Source: Triplophysa rosa
Lineage: Eukaryota > Chordata > Actinopteri > Cypriniformes > Nemacheilidae
Assembly (NCBI RefSeq): GCF_024868665.1
Contig: NC_079906.1
Coordinates: 8,456,944-8,520,943 of the forward strand
DNA length: 64,000 bases
Direction: 5' to 3'
A program made the position numbers and the translations under genes. Shown here piece by piece: positions 1 to 11,700 of the stretch. The stretch's first letter is position 1, and each line of letters begins with the position of its first letter. Under the pieces are notes generated by a model. The model searched no databases, had not been told where the DNA came from, and saw only the letters and a list, made by a program, of their open reading frames with translations.

Positions 1-272
1 ATTAGATACAAACCTTGTTGCCTAGAAAATAATAGTGGCAGACGAGAATGATTGGATAATAAAAAATAAAAGATAAAGGGAATTTCCTGATTGGTTTAGG
101 AAAGCACCTCCTTTCCTAAGTTTCACTATAACTGCAGGCTGGAAAACACTTGGTTTTCAGATGACTGGGGACATCTCACTTTGTTTGGCCTGATCAAATA
201 AAGTTAACTCCTTGACACCTGAACCTTCTTTGTCTGAGAGATTTTTTGAACTTCAATATCGACTTTTACCAC
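1..272. other. AT-rich flank, no gene seen
   Basis: No coding frame or RNA gene is recognisable here. A stretch around 196-245 has an AATAAA-like signal followed by T-rich sequence and could be the tail of an older retroelement, but nothing in the window pairs with it. Confidence 0.3.
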
Positions 273-330
273 ATCAATCCCCGATGCGCTGCAGGCTGCC
301 CTCGATCAAGCTGGCCTGTACCAAATACCT

Positions 331-1845
331 GTGAGTATAGAGGGGGATATCTATCAGGCCTTGGTGGATTCAGGCTGTAACCAAACCTCGATCCACCCAG
401 GCGTGATTCAGTCCACGGCATTGGATACGAGCCGCAAGGTTAAGGTAAGGTGTGTGCAAGGGGAGGTGGTGAGTTACCCCTTAGTGTCTCTGTCGATCCA
501 ATTTAGGGGGAAAAAGCATACGGTGGAGGTAGCCGTTAATTCGCACCTCCGACACCCACTAATTCTGGGGACAAATTGGCCGGATTTTAGCATTCTATTG
601 GGACATTTATGCGTGGGTGTCTCTTGGGGAAAAGGTGAGTGGAAGGGGGCGGTGGCGCAGCTTGGAGAGGCTGAGCCAGGACCATCGACGACGGGTTCAG
701 GGGAACTGAGCGCAATTGAGAGGAAAAATCTCTCATTGTGTGATGATTTTCCATTGGATCAACGAACGGCACGAGGGCACCGCTTTGCATTGGTCATTGT
801 GGACTATGCAACCCGATACCCTGAGGCAGTGGCGCTCCGCAATATTTCCGCTAAAAGCGTGGCGGACGCGCTGTTCTCGTTAATCTCCCACGTGGGAATC
901 CCAAAGGAGGTTCTCACAGATCAAGGCACGACGTTTATGTCACGGACACTCCGCGAGCTATACGGGTTATTTGGGGTGAAAACGATTCGTACCAGCGTCT
1001 ATCACCCACACACGGACGGCCTGGTCGAACGTTTTAACCGTACTTTAAAAACCATGATCCGGAAGTTCGTTCACGAGGATGCCAAAAATTGGGATAAATG
1101 GCTGGAACCCCTGTTATTTGCTGTGCGCGAGGTCCCTCAAGCCTCCACGGGGTTTTCCCCCTTCGAGCTCCTCTATGGACGCCAGCCCCGTGGGGTGTTA
1201 GACGTCCTAAGGGAAAATTGGGAGGACGGACCTACCGCTAGTAAAAACGAAATTCTGTATGTCATGGACCTGAGAACAAAACTCCACACGTTGGGGCGGC
1301 TCTCTATGGAGAATTTGTTACAGGCCCAGGACAGACAAAGCCGGCAATATAATAGGGGTACCAGACTACGTCAATTTACACCGGGAGAGAAAGTCCTCGT
1401 ATTACTACCCACATCTAGCTCAAAATTACTCGCTAAGTGGCAAGGACCCTTTGTGGTCACACGGCGAGTGGGGGATCTCAATTATGAGGTGGTAAGACCT
1501 GACAGAGGCGATACACATCAGCTATACCACCTCAATCTCCTTAAAAAGTGGAGTGAGGTGGACGCAGTGATGCTGGCAACGGTGGTAGGAAGGGAGGATG
1601 ATCTCGGACCAGAGGTGGGAGGTAAGAACCAATCTATCACGCTGGCCTCGGCCGGGGATCACCTCTCCCCTTCCCAGATCATTGACGTGGCCAAATTGCA
1701 GGCTCATTTTGCCGATGTATTCTCGCCTCTGCCTGGTCGTACTTCACTCATAGAGCACCATATTGAGACCACACCGGAGGTCGTGATACGTAGCCGGCCA
1801 TATCAGTTGCCTGAACACAAAAAAAAGTGGTTCAGGAGGAATTAG
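331..1845 (+). pseudogene. Gmr1-type pol, protease-integrase part (broken)
   Basis: The 504-codon open frame starts inside the protease, whose active site reads LVDSGC with the later LILGTNW. After about 130 residues it jumps into the integrase core at RTARGHRF. The HHCC zinc finger and the first catalytic Asp segment are missing, which indicates an internal deletion near 745-770. The other core residues are visible: Asp in LTDQGTTF and Glu in DGLVERFN. A chromodomain-like or SH3-like C-terminal part follows (KWQGPF, then YHLNLLKKW). The frame ends at a run of eight A bases near 1819, where the RT linker shifts frame. The true start is upstream, and the ATG at 331 is only the first in frame. 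Confidence 0.85.
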
Positions 1846-1851
1846 GCGCCA

Positions 1852-3159
1852 TGCTGGATATGGGGGTAATAGAGGAGTCCAATAGCGACTGGGCTAGCCC
1901 CGGTAGTTTTAGTTCCTAAAACCAACGGCTCGGTTCGGTTCTGTGTGGTCTACCGCAAGGTGAATGCTGTGTCGAAGTTCAACGCATATCCAATGCCGCG
2001 GATTGACGAATTGCTTGATCGGCTAGGTGCGGCTCGTTTTTATTCGACATTGGATTTGACAAAAGGGTATTGGCAGATCCCCTTATCTCCTTTATCCAAG
2101 GAAAAAACAGCTTTCACTACGCCGTTTGGATTACAACAAATTGTCACTCTTCCATTCGGCTTATTCGGAGCCCCAGCGACCTTTCAGCGGCTCATGGACC
2201 GCATTTTACGTCCACATGCGGCATATGCCGCTGCTTACTTGGATGATATCATTATCTATAGTAACGATTGGCAGCGGCATATGCAGCATCTAAGTGCGGT
2301 CTTGAAGTCACTGAGAGGAGCGGGACTCACGGCTAACCCGAAGAAGTGTGCAATTGGGCGAGTGGAGGTAAGGTATCTGGGCTTCCACTTGGGTCACGGG
2401 CAGGTGCGTCCCCAAATTGATAAGACGGCAGCAATTGCAGCCTCCCCGAGACCAGAGACCAAAAAGGAGGTGAGACAGTTCCTGGGGCTGGCGGGATATT
2501 ACAGGAGGTTTATACCTGACTATTCGACCCTCACCAGCCCGCTGACTGAACTCACTAAAAAGGAGGCACCAGATTCCGTCCAATGGTCGGAGCCGTGCCA
2601 GCAGGCTTTCACCCAGGTAAAGGCTGCTCTGTGTGGTGGCCCGCTATTGCACGCTCCTAATTTTGATCTTCCCTTTCTTTTACAGACCGACGCATCGGAC
2701 AGAGGCCTAGGGGCGGTCCTCTCCCAGGAGATAGAGTATGAGGAACGGCCGGTGCTGTACATTAGTCGTAAGCTCTCAAGGAGAGAGACTATGTACAGCA
2801 CCATTGAGAAGGAATGTTTGGCCATCAGGTGGGCCGGCCTCACCCTCCGCTATTATCTCCTGGGCAAGGAGTTTACACTCTGTTTGGACCATTCACCCCT
2901 CCAATGGCTCCACCGCATGAAGGATACCAACGCGCGGATCACACATTGGTATCTGGCCTTAAAACCATTCAAGTTTCAGTTGGTCCACAGACCGGGTACC
3001 CAGATGGTGGTAACCGACTTCCTCTCCAGGAGGGGGGGGGAGGCTGCAGGCCGGATGGGGCCCCGGCCTGAGTCGGGCGGTGGGGGTATGTGGCGAGGGG
3101 GGCGTGGTCCAGCGAAGTCTGGAGAGAAAGGGGACGGGAAACCGGCGGGAAATAAGTAG
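1852..3159 (+). pseudogene. Gmr1-type pol, reverse transcriptase-RNase H part
   Basis: The RT fingers begin in another frame (GVIEESNSDWAS, about 1861-1896). From 1945 a 404-codon open frame carries the remainder: FYSTLDLTKGYWQIPL, LPFGLFGAPATFQRLMD and the catalytic YLDDIIIYS near 2240. The connection segment FLGLAGYYRRFIPDYS and a Ty3-type RNase H follow (LQTDASDRGLGAVLSQ, then KECLAIRW and HSPLQWL). The RNase H end is close to the family consensus. The last 40 or so residues run into G-rich polypurine sequence and the LTR and are not a domain. At least one more frame break lies near 1900, so this copy cannot make a full pol. Confidence 0.85.
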
Positions 3160-3453
3160 GTCAAAGGATGATCATAAACACCTGTCTCTTATTTCAGTGA
3201 TTGGCGAGAAGAGAATAAAAGCCAACACGAGCAGAGGACAAGGGAAGAGAGAAGCGCGGCTATACAGGGCGAGAGACCGAGAGAGCTGGAGCGAGAGAAA
3301 CCGAGGCTGTACAGAGAGTACGAGCGATTGTGCCAGGAGGCCAACTTAAATATTATTTCCTTTTGCTTTGTGTTTTGTTTTGGGAGTTAATAAACCTCTT
3401 ACCAGCTACGCCGACCCTGTCTCCTTCCTTCCACTATCTCGAACTTCATTACA
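3089..3453 (+). repeat. 3' LTR of the Gmr1-like element
   Basis: The sequence starts TGTGGCGAGG after a G-rich purine tract (about 3028-3088) and ends TTCATTACA. It holds a TATA-like AATAAAAG near 3213 and an AATAAA polyadenylation signal near 3388. The 5' partner LTR is not in the window, so the ends are set by the TG...CA rule and by the end of the RNase H frame. Confidence 0.7.
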
Positions 3454-3537
3454 GTCTGTTCCACTGTAAAACGTGCCCACCTATACCACTCATTGTGAAT
3501 GGCAATGTCCCAAAGTCTCTCATATCGTGGTAGTCCA
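3454..3537. other. Junction between two retroelements
   Basis: This is a short spacer between the gypsy LTR and the oppositely oriented retroviral pol fragment. It may hold the tail of the latter. No gene is seen. Confidence 0.3.
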
Positions 3538-4926
3538 TCACAAATCGAAGTCTGGGGGTGACCAAGTGAGGTCTGACACATCGATGGTTGGGAAGTCTTC
3601 TGCCAGTAATCGTGCAAGGGATAATTCGGGGTTGGGTATCCCTGGGCCTGTGGTATCGTCTGTACCAGCTTCATCAGTAGCAATATCGTGATCAGAACGT
3701 CCTGCATCTCTCTCCCGACTAGTGCCTGTCACCTGTCTGGGTCGGGGCGGTGCCTGGTTCCTGTCTATGGCGGCTACCTCGAGTTGCACTATATTCTCCA
3801 TGTATGTCAGGATCGTATACAGGCCTGCCAGCATGCTCCGCCAGTTGTCTCTGTTCTCTGCTCTGGTCTGGCTCCTGGCCCGTTCGCTCCAGTCGGGTCT
3901 CTGCTCTGGCTCGTGCAGTGGCTCCTGCTGTGTCGACTCCTGCTCCAGGTCGAGTCTCTCCTGCTGTGCCCTCTGCTCTGGCTCGTGCTGTGGGAGCTGC
4001 TCCTGTTGTCCCTCAGCTGCTCTAGGTGATTCTGGTGCGGGCTCGAGAACCCTCTCGGGGGTCCTCTGACTATCATCTCGGTCTTGCCTTTCGTCTGAAG
4101 ACTCTGATAATTCCTCAGCTGCTCCGTCGTCTTGATCAGGATCTCGTCGTCGAAGTTGTGGTACTCTGGTACAATGGTTCAAGTGGTACCAAGTGTTGCT
4201 TCCTTCTACTTGTACTGCTGTAGGTGTTGCTCGTACGACTGTGTAGGGCCCTTCTCTCCGTGGCTCATTCCATCTCCTTCTGAAGACCCTCAGATAGACG
4301 TTATCTCCCGGAACAATTGCACATGGAGCTTCTTCGTCCTCTCTGGGCCCTTGGCGCTGCTCCTGTGAATATATAACCTCATGTATAGTAGTTAATTGTC
4401 TCATGTAAGTTCTTAATTCAACTTGCAACTGTTCCAAAGGCGGTCCATCATAAGGGCCCCTTAAATATGGCACTGGCATAGGTCTGCCTGTGAGCATTTC
4501 ATGTGGGGTCAAATTTGTGGTTCTGTTGGTTTGCATGCGGTAGTTCATTAATGCCAGCGGTAAAGCAACTACCCAGTTCAATTTGGTATCTGCACAGATC
4601 TTATTTATCTTTGCTTTTAGAGTCCCATTAGCCTTCTCAACCATTCCTTGCGATTGGGGATGGTAAACGCAGCCTAGCCGCTGCTTTATGCGCAATTGTT
4701 GCAAGACAGTTTTTACAGTTCTTTGAATAAATGAGGAGCCATAATCCGAACTGATCTCAGATGGAATTCCAAAACTTGGAATCACTTCTCTTGTCAAAAA
4801 CTTAATCACAGTACCAGAGCCCTGGTCTGCTGATGGCACAGCTTCCACCCATCTGCTGAATCTGTCTATAATCACCAGCATGTATCTTTTGCCTCTGACC
4901 GACTTGATCATGTCAACATAGACCAT
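3538..4926 (-). pseudogene. ERV integrase core with long charged C-terminal extension
   Basis: The open frame has 462 codons. The catalytic triad is visible as Asp near residue 5 (in VYVDMI), Asp in SSDYGSSF and Glu in QGMVEKANG. After the core comes the C-terminal DNA-binding-like segment with PGDNVYLRVF and EGPYTVV, ending near residue 265. The last 190 or so residues are unusual. They are very rich in Glu, Gln, Arg and Pro with short repeats of the type EPEQR, followed by a hydrophobic stretch near residue 365 and an acidic tail ending PPDFDL. I do not recognise this extension. It could be an out-of-family pol tail or the start of an overlapping reading frame. Confidence 0.7.
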
Positions 4927-4959
4927 TACTAAGTGTTTAAAAGGTCCCTCAGGTACAGG

Positions 4960-5543
4960 AATGTGTCCTATGGTGCTGAAGTCCCTTTCCTAACATTGTT
5001 CTGAGCACAAATGTCACATCCTGTTAGGTAATCATCCACTGTTGCTTGCAAATAAGGTGACCAATATCCTTGTTGCTTGATTTTTTCGAAGTATCTCATT
5101 TCGACCGCAATGATCAAACCCATGTGTCTCTGAAATTAATACAGTCAATAGGGCATGCAGTGCAATTATTAGTCCTTCATGAGATCTCCATACTCCATTT
5201 ACGTCTCTTGTGGCCCCCCTTTGCTGCCATACTGACTGTTCGACTGCACTTGCCTGCTCCTGTATGCGAGCAAGGTCTGCAATTTGGGGCTCAGGTTGTA
5301 CTAATACCATGGGAGCCATAACTGCAGTTTGGCATCCTGAAGCTTTTCTAGACTCAGCATCAGCAGCATTGTTTCCAAGTATTACAAAATCATATCCCTT
5401 TTTGTGTGCTTGACACTTAACAACGGCTAAAAGTTTTGGTTGCATCGTTGCAGAAATCAACTGTACAATTTGCTCTGCATGTTGTATTGGGGTACCATCA
5501 CTCTTTTTAAATCCTCTCTGTTTCCAGACGGCCCCATATAAAT
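4960..5543 (-). pseudogene. ERV RNase H and integrase zinc-binding region (partial)
   Basis: The frame runs out of the N gap. It shows the end of an RNase H domain, with His in KCQAHKKG and Asp in NNAADAES. After it comes the integrase N-terminal region, in which His and Cys residues can be picked out (ETHGFDHCGR, then, further along in another frame, TGCDICAQN). Stops and frame changes near 5030 and 4950 separate it from the core. This is a relic only. Confidence 0.65.
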
Positions 5544-5643
5544 NNNNNNNNNNNNNNNNNNNNNNNNNNNNNNNNNNNNNNNNNNNNNNNNNNNNNNNNN
5601 NNNNNNNNNNNNNNNNNNNNNNNNNNNNNNNNNNNNNNNNNNN
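5544..5643. other. Assembly gap (100 N)
   Basis: There are exactly 100 N bases, the usual placeholder for a gap of unknown size. The reading frame on the left side does not visibly continue on the right side, so more sequence than 100 bases may be missing. Confidence 0.95.
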
Positions 5644-7763
5644 AAACACCTCATTCATCATGAATGACTGTTATTTAGTCCACATTTTGTAACTGACTGT
5701 CAGAAGGAGAATATTCTGGTCATTTTTCTTCTGCTTTTCGTCACCAAACTCGGTGTCCATCAAGCAGCCACACGCTCTCACGTTCTGTGACTAGTCTAAT
5801 GAATAGATTTTATAGAGCCAGAGATAGATGAAATGTGAAAATGTGGACGAGCCAGCTGCGATACAGACAAATCAATCAAACAGAGAAACACAGGCCAGTA
5901 GCATATGTCACATCAGGCCTAATGAAAGTTTGGGCTGTATATGTCCGAAAGGTAATTTACAAAACACACCCATCCATTTCCATTCTTGAGGTGGGCATCT
6001 GTAAAAAATGATGTATTTAAATGCCATGCATTTGTTCGAAACAGATTTTAGACAATATCATGGTATTTAAATGTTTTTTGTATATATGTACACTGTACGG
6101 TATGCGAGAAACATGTTAATACAGTAATAATTTAACTTTTGTGTATGATAAAGTACATCTGCATTACTACAATTTGATAATACTATTTGACACAAATTGT
6201 AAATTATAAATAAATAAAAAACATAATAAAGTAATAAACTGAGAAACCAATACTGAGAAAAATATAATTTACACATTCTGACAATGAATAAAGAAAAAAT
6301 CATAAATATTATATCACAATGCAAAAATGTGTATGTACTGTATGTGCTATATGAGCAAATAAAACCTGGTATTGTGGGCTGAAAATGAAGCATCACATCT
6401 CCTTTCAGAATTAACATTGCCTAATTATTATGGCGTTGTACAAAATATGTGTTTATCCCACCCTGACTTCACTTCTATTCTGATCTAAGCGTATCAAACG
6501 GCACGGATGGCTCTTGTACTAATAAAAAAAATGATAACAGGATTGGATTTGGTCACGGATAATTTGGTTGTTGTTATATCTGTCATAATGACGTAGATGA
6601 CCCCACTTAGTCCATGAGAGGTTAAAGGCTACAGACACTGTTTAATGCAGTTACTATGGCTGCATTGGCTGGCAAAGAGATCTATCAGATCCATTACTTT
6701 CATGGATACCACAAACAGAGAAAGATAGGCTTCAACTGTGACTCTTCATTTAATGCAGATAATTAACTTGTTCTCTTTAATTATTGTAATGAAAAGTTTG
6801 TTAATAGCTTGTCATATTTTTTCCAATGCAGCAGATGCTTCATGTCTCTGATCAGAGGTCAGATTTGGTTGCTCTTTTATGGCACGGGAGATTTACAGTA
6901 GCCAAAGCTCTCAATGGCGCTCTTAGTTATGTTTTATTTCACTTTCTCTCAGATGTTACAATTCTATCTGGGGGATTAACTAGATAGTAGTTTTTTTTAA
7001 TTTTTGTAGGGAAATTAAACAGCAAAGTGTTATTTGTCTATTTTCTTATGAGTAAGTGTTTATACTGTAGTGAGTGAAATAGTTCAACAGTTAATCTTTA
7101 TTGTTAATAATTATATTACAAACATAGTAAATATTCTTATAATAGACGCTGAACATTAAAAATTAAATTTAAATCAGCATCACTTGTGCACATAGAGAAT
7201 ACTGTAGGTTAAAAATAACTTGAAATATTTACTTCCATAAAAGCTCCTGTCCAACAAACTATTAATCCTAATGTCCAGGGGCAGCTGTTCTATGTGCAAT
7301 CAAATAAGGGGGCTGACGTGCAACAATTGGGGCAATGTTTTAACACGTCTGAGGGGCATATCAACATTATCAACGTATCAACATTTAAAGGTCATATCAC
7401 TGATGCGATAATTCAGATAACACTTCAATCTGTTGTCCTGATAAATTTCCAATCGTTCTGACACATTTGACACTCTTGGTTTATTTTCGGTCTGTGACTC
7501 ACGAAAGCTACACTCCCATAGAATCAGGAAATTACATATATCATTTTATACATTTCAAAGGTAATCATCTTTAGTAGGATTTCCATTTGGTGTACACGTT
7601 TCCAATTTGAAGTACAGTGTAGGCAGATTTTAAACCTTTTAACCTAAATTCAATTTTTCACCTCTTAAGGTAAAAATAATCATGAAAAAATCGATTTAGT
7701 TACACTGACATGGTACTTTATATCTTTCAAGAAGCCTAAGTTTCACGACAGACTTTACAGACT
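5644..7763. other. Intergenic, AT-rich, no gene seen
   Basis: I find no exon-like or RNA-like signal here. The longest open frame (6067-6417, minus) is a low-complexity Phe/Ile/Tyr-rich artefact of AT-rich DNA. Confidence 0.5.
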
Positions 7764-8098
7764 AGAGAATGTGAAGCTGACATCACGCTCTATGTAGCAT
7801 GTTGCAGTGGTGCCGCCATCTTGGGAGGATCTTACTCCACTGCTATTATTGTTTTGATATGTACCGTACCGTTACTTGTTTTGTTTGATATATTGAGAAA
7901 TCGAAAGTGAAAGAACCATGGGCTTTTCCTGACGACTCTGCGTAATGCTATTGCAGTTTTTAACACAAGACCGACCTACCAGTTATATTTCCTAATCAAA
8001 CAAGAAAAACGAAACACTGCATTGACACACTAGCAGCGATCCTCCCAAGATGGCGCAACATTCAACACGGCGTGACATACAGTAGCTTCACATTCTCT
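7764..8098. mobile_element. Small inverted-repeat element (MITE-like)
   Basis: The two ends are imperfect inverted copies of about 65-70 bp. The left begins AGAGAATGTGAAGCT and the right ends AGCTTCACATTCTCT. Both contain a GCC/GCGCCATCTTGGGAGGATC core (CCAAGATGGCG on the other strand). The total length is about 335 bp and there is no coding capacity. I could not define a target duplication or a superfamily. Confidence 0.65.
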
Positions 8099-8711
8099 AT
8101 TCAGGTAGCCTACTTTGTGTATACTGTATAATGCACTAGCTGCTATTGCTCTAGTTTTACAGATGTTTCTCTTTAAGTTTATTTTATACTCTTACTTAAT
8201 CTCAATGTTTGTGTTTAACTTTAGAACAGCGACAATTTCAATGCTAATTATTTTATTTCGGAAACAATATGTTGTCTTTGTGATAGCACACCTTCTACTA
8301 ACACAGTGTGTAAATGGGTCTATAGTTGACATTAGCTGCGCAAAATCTGAACACTTTACATAGCTTACCCCAAATACGATGACTATACGTTATTATATCT
8401 GCAAAACATTTTAATGTTTTGTATATTAACTGTATTAAAAGTACTGACGTTCTGAATCGCCGTATTTCGCAAGTTTGACCCTAGACGCTTTCCGTAGGTT
8501 TCTGATAAAGGTAAACACGGAAGTCTACGGTTCAATCTTAAAATAGTCGCAATAAGCTTCGTCAAGCGTTGTTTATCAGTGTTTTCTCTGGTCAGTTTGA
8601 ATGTGTATGTCTAACACAGCAATCGTCTATAAAACGACGAACAGCGTTGTCGTTCAGGCTTAAATAAAGTTCGTAATAACACAAGAAGCTTAAACCATGT
8701 GCTAAAGTTTA
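8099..8711. other. Upstream region of pyroxd1
   Basis: This is the 5' flank of pyroxd1. It probably holds the promoter and 5' UTR, but I see no clear TATA box or CpG-dense stretch. The small open frames here have no recognisable content. Confidence 0.35.
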
Positions 8712-11700
8712 ATGGCTTCAGATAGAGACCCATTTGTGATCGTAGGTGGGGGGATCGCAGGAGTAACTTGTGCAGAACAGGTAGCAACACGCTCTTGACC
8801 CATCTAGTGACTGGTTTAACAACTAACCTAGTTATTAGTTAATCTAACTTATGCGTTTCGAGTCTCATCCTTTCCCATTTTCCAGCTCGCATCGCAGTTC
8901 CCATCTGAAGAGGTTTATCTTCTGACAGCCTCCCCATTAGTTAAGACGGTTACAAATTTCAAGCAGGTTTGTTTCAAATTCACATTCAGGTTTGACATTG
9001 AAATTAGATAATTTCAGGTTTGGTTATTATTTTGATTAAACACATAAAACAACTATTGTGTTGACTGATTTTACTTGACAATCTTCAAAGTGTTTTTACT
9101 GTCTATATGTAGGTTTCAAAGACCTTGGAGGAATTCAATGTAGAGGAACAGCCATCCAGTGTTTTAGAAGGAAAATATCCCAATCTGAAAGTCATACAGT
9201 CTACAGTCAAACTGCTGCAAGTTAAGCAACATGTATGTTCGTATAATGTATAAACACATTATTCTTAACACGTTTTCCTTACTAGGTTTTAACAAAACTG
9301 TCCATTCCCTCAGCTTGTGCAGACAGAGAATGGCCAGACGTTCCACTACAAAAAGTTGTGCCTCTGCAGCGGGGCCAGACCCAAGCTTCTTACCCAGGAC
9401 AACCCACATGTTCTGGGCATACGAGACACAGACAGTGCTCAGGTACACTGGAATTATTTAATGGTCAATACATACATTCTCGTTTTTATTGTACATCCAT
9501 GAGTCTGGTTGAAAATGTGTTTTTTACTTGTGTGTTAATGTCCAAAGACTGAAAGAAAAAATATGTGAATGTTATTTTTACAGGAGTTTCAAAAGCGCTT
9601 ATCAAAGGCAAAAAGGATTGTTGTGGTTGGAAATGGAGGAATCGCTTTAGAATTGGTGTGAGTATCTTATAGAAAGCACTATGAATTAAAATACTTATAA
9701 ATACTATACAAACCCATCTACTTGTAAAAAAATGTAGTCATATGAAGTTCAACTGGACAGTGGACACATGATCTTTGATGTTAACAACAGACTTTTAAAC
9801 ATTTATTTTGCTAACTCTCCATGTTGTTACATAATTTTATTATTGACATTTTGTGATGTTTGTTTCCCTGTTATAACAGTAACTACGGTTCTAGTGTATC
9901 TGCTATATATTTTTGCAGATATGAAATTGAAGGTTGTGAGGTGATTTGGGCTATAAAGGACAAAGCCATAGGAAACACATTCTTTGATGCAGGAGCTGCC
10001 CAATTTCTCATTCCCTCGCTGGAACCTGACAAAAAAGACAGATCGTTGCCCTGCAAAAGAGCACGTTACACTACTGACAAGACAGGAGGTATGAGTTCAC
10101 CTTAGACATTGGTTTGGGATGCATTTCTCTCAATGAATCACAGCTTTTTACTATTAAAGACTTTACTGTACTGTACTTCGGTCAGCGCGAATAGCTCACA
10201 TTAAACTTGTGCACACACAAAAAAAGGGTGCTGCTGCCCTCTTGTGACAGATCCTTTAATAATAAAAATAACCTTTACTTCACATATATATGAGATTTAA
10301 TTAGACAATACGAACACACTGTTCTATTATTTATTACTGTTGGGCACAATCTAAAATAGAATTGCATACTGACATACTAAATATTGTTAGTTATTTATAT
10401 ACTTAATATTAACTGGATTATAGGAGTCCCCATGTATGATGGGTGCTTTTTAGATGGTTTTAGTTTACTGTCCACTCTAAATCATCCATAGAAAATGAAA
10501 AGTTATGCAGCAAAAAAACATGAGAGCAAACCTTTGTCCAGACGTTTGACTGGTAGTGTATTTTAAAGCAGGCCAGAGTGGGGTGTCAGGAGAGCTTGGC
10601 AGCGCCCTGGGCCCAGATTGGCATGAGGGAGTTGAACTGAGAGGAGCAGAGAAGGTTTGTATTCATGTTTCAATCTGTTTCACTGTACTACCGTTTTTTT
10701 TATTGCACCAATGCATGCAAACTGTTTATTAAACAGCTGTTTTAATTACATGAATCTGATTGGTCAATCATGGTATAATTCTGCACTGATCTCATTGTTT
10801 TTCTCTATTTCCCAGAGTTCCAGTCGCACCCATATGGAATATGAGTGTGAAGTTGAGAAAATCTACACACAGCAAGACTTCTTCATGTCTGATCTCAACA
10901 AAGAGAATTCTAAACTAGGTTATTAGATAACAATCACATTAAAGTTAAGCTGCAATGTTTTACAACTAAACTGTAAGCAAAACAATATAGGATCTGTCTG
11001 TTTCTGTAGGAATGTGGCCAGTTTACGTTCAGCTAACCAATGGGATGGCTTACGGCTGTGATTTCATTGTCAGTGCAACAGGGGTGGTGCCAAACACTGA
11101 TCCTTTTCTCTGTGGCAACAATGTAACTATAAAAAAATAAATCATAATTACAAATCTGACATATTTTCTGTCGCTTAGAAATAAATGATCAACAAGCATA
11201 CTATGTGTGCTATATGTGGCTAACTGTATTTTTAAGCTGTTTATATGGATTTTGCATTGTGTGTGTCCCATCTAGTTTGAGCTGGCAGCAGATCATGGAC
11301 TTAAAGTAGATGATCACATGCGGACATCTGAACAGGACGTGTACGCAGCGGGTGAAGTGTGTACCATAGGCTGGGAGCCCAGTCCTCTTTGGCAACAGGT
11401 ACAAAACTGCACCTCTGGTATTATAGTTTTGATCTGTGTGGGACATGTAGTCAGCTGTTTTATTAAATAAACACAAACTGTTAGTCTTAAAATGACCTAG
11501 TTCCTGTAGTTAAGGACGTAGCCAGAATTTGGGATGAACAATGGCTTTTAGTGGTAAAATCTAAAGTCTTTTATGTTTCTGTTTCGTGTAAGATGCGCTT
11601 GTGGACTCAGGCACGTCAGATGGGCTGGTACGCAGCACGTTGTATGGCAGCAGAAGTGCTAGAGGAGTCTATAGATTTGGACTTTTGCTTTGAGCTCTTC

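Larger units (their letters stand above)
273..3453 (+). mobile_element. Gmr1-like Ty3/gypsy retrotransposon, 5'-truncated
   Basis: This is the 3' part of an LTR retrotransposon. In order it reads aspartic protease (about 331-640), integrase (about 775-1560), reverse transcriptase (about 1850-2600), RNase H (about 2680-3030) and a 3' LTR (3089-3453). Most Ty3/gypsy elements place integrase last. Integrase before RT is the arrangement described for the Gmr1 group of deuterostome gypsy elements. No gag and no 5' LTR are present, so the left side is truncated or lies outside the window. Frame breaks and a deletion in the integrase show that this copy is dead. Confidence 0.85.
3538..5543 (-). mobile_element. 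Endogenous retrovirus pol fragment
   Basis: On the minus strand, RNase H (about 5543-5280) is followed by the integrase zinc-binding region (about 5110-4960) and the integrase core and C-terminus (4926 to about 4150). This is the RNase H-integrase order of retroviral pol. The core resembles the vertebrate gamma/epsilon-retrovirus type more than Ty3/gypsy. No protease, RT or envelope is recognisable, and no LTR pair was found. The upstream side is lost in an assembly gap. The copy is interrupted between the zinc-binding and core regions, so it is a relic. Confidence 0.75.

Noticed and set aside
3538..4150. Reading the charged extension as a retroviral envelope start
   Set aside because: No signal peptide, cysteine pattern or fusion-peptide-like segment was visible.
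6067..6417. 116-codon open frame on the minus strand
   Set aside because: Phe/Tyr/Ile-rich composition from AT-rich DNA, with no domain, no splice context and no neighbour support.
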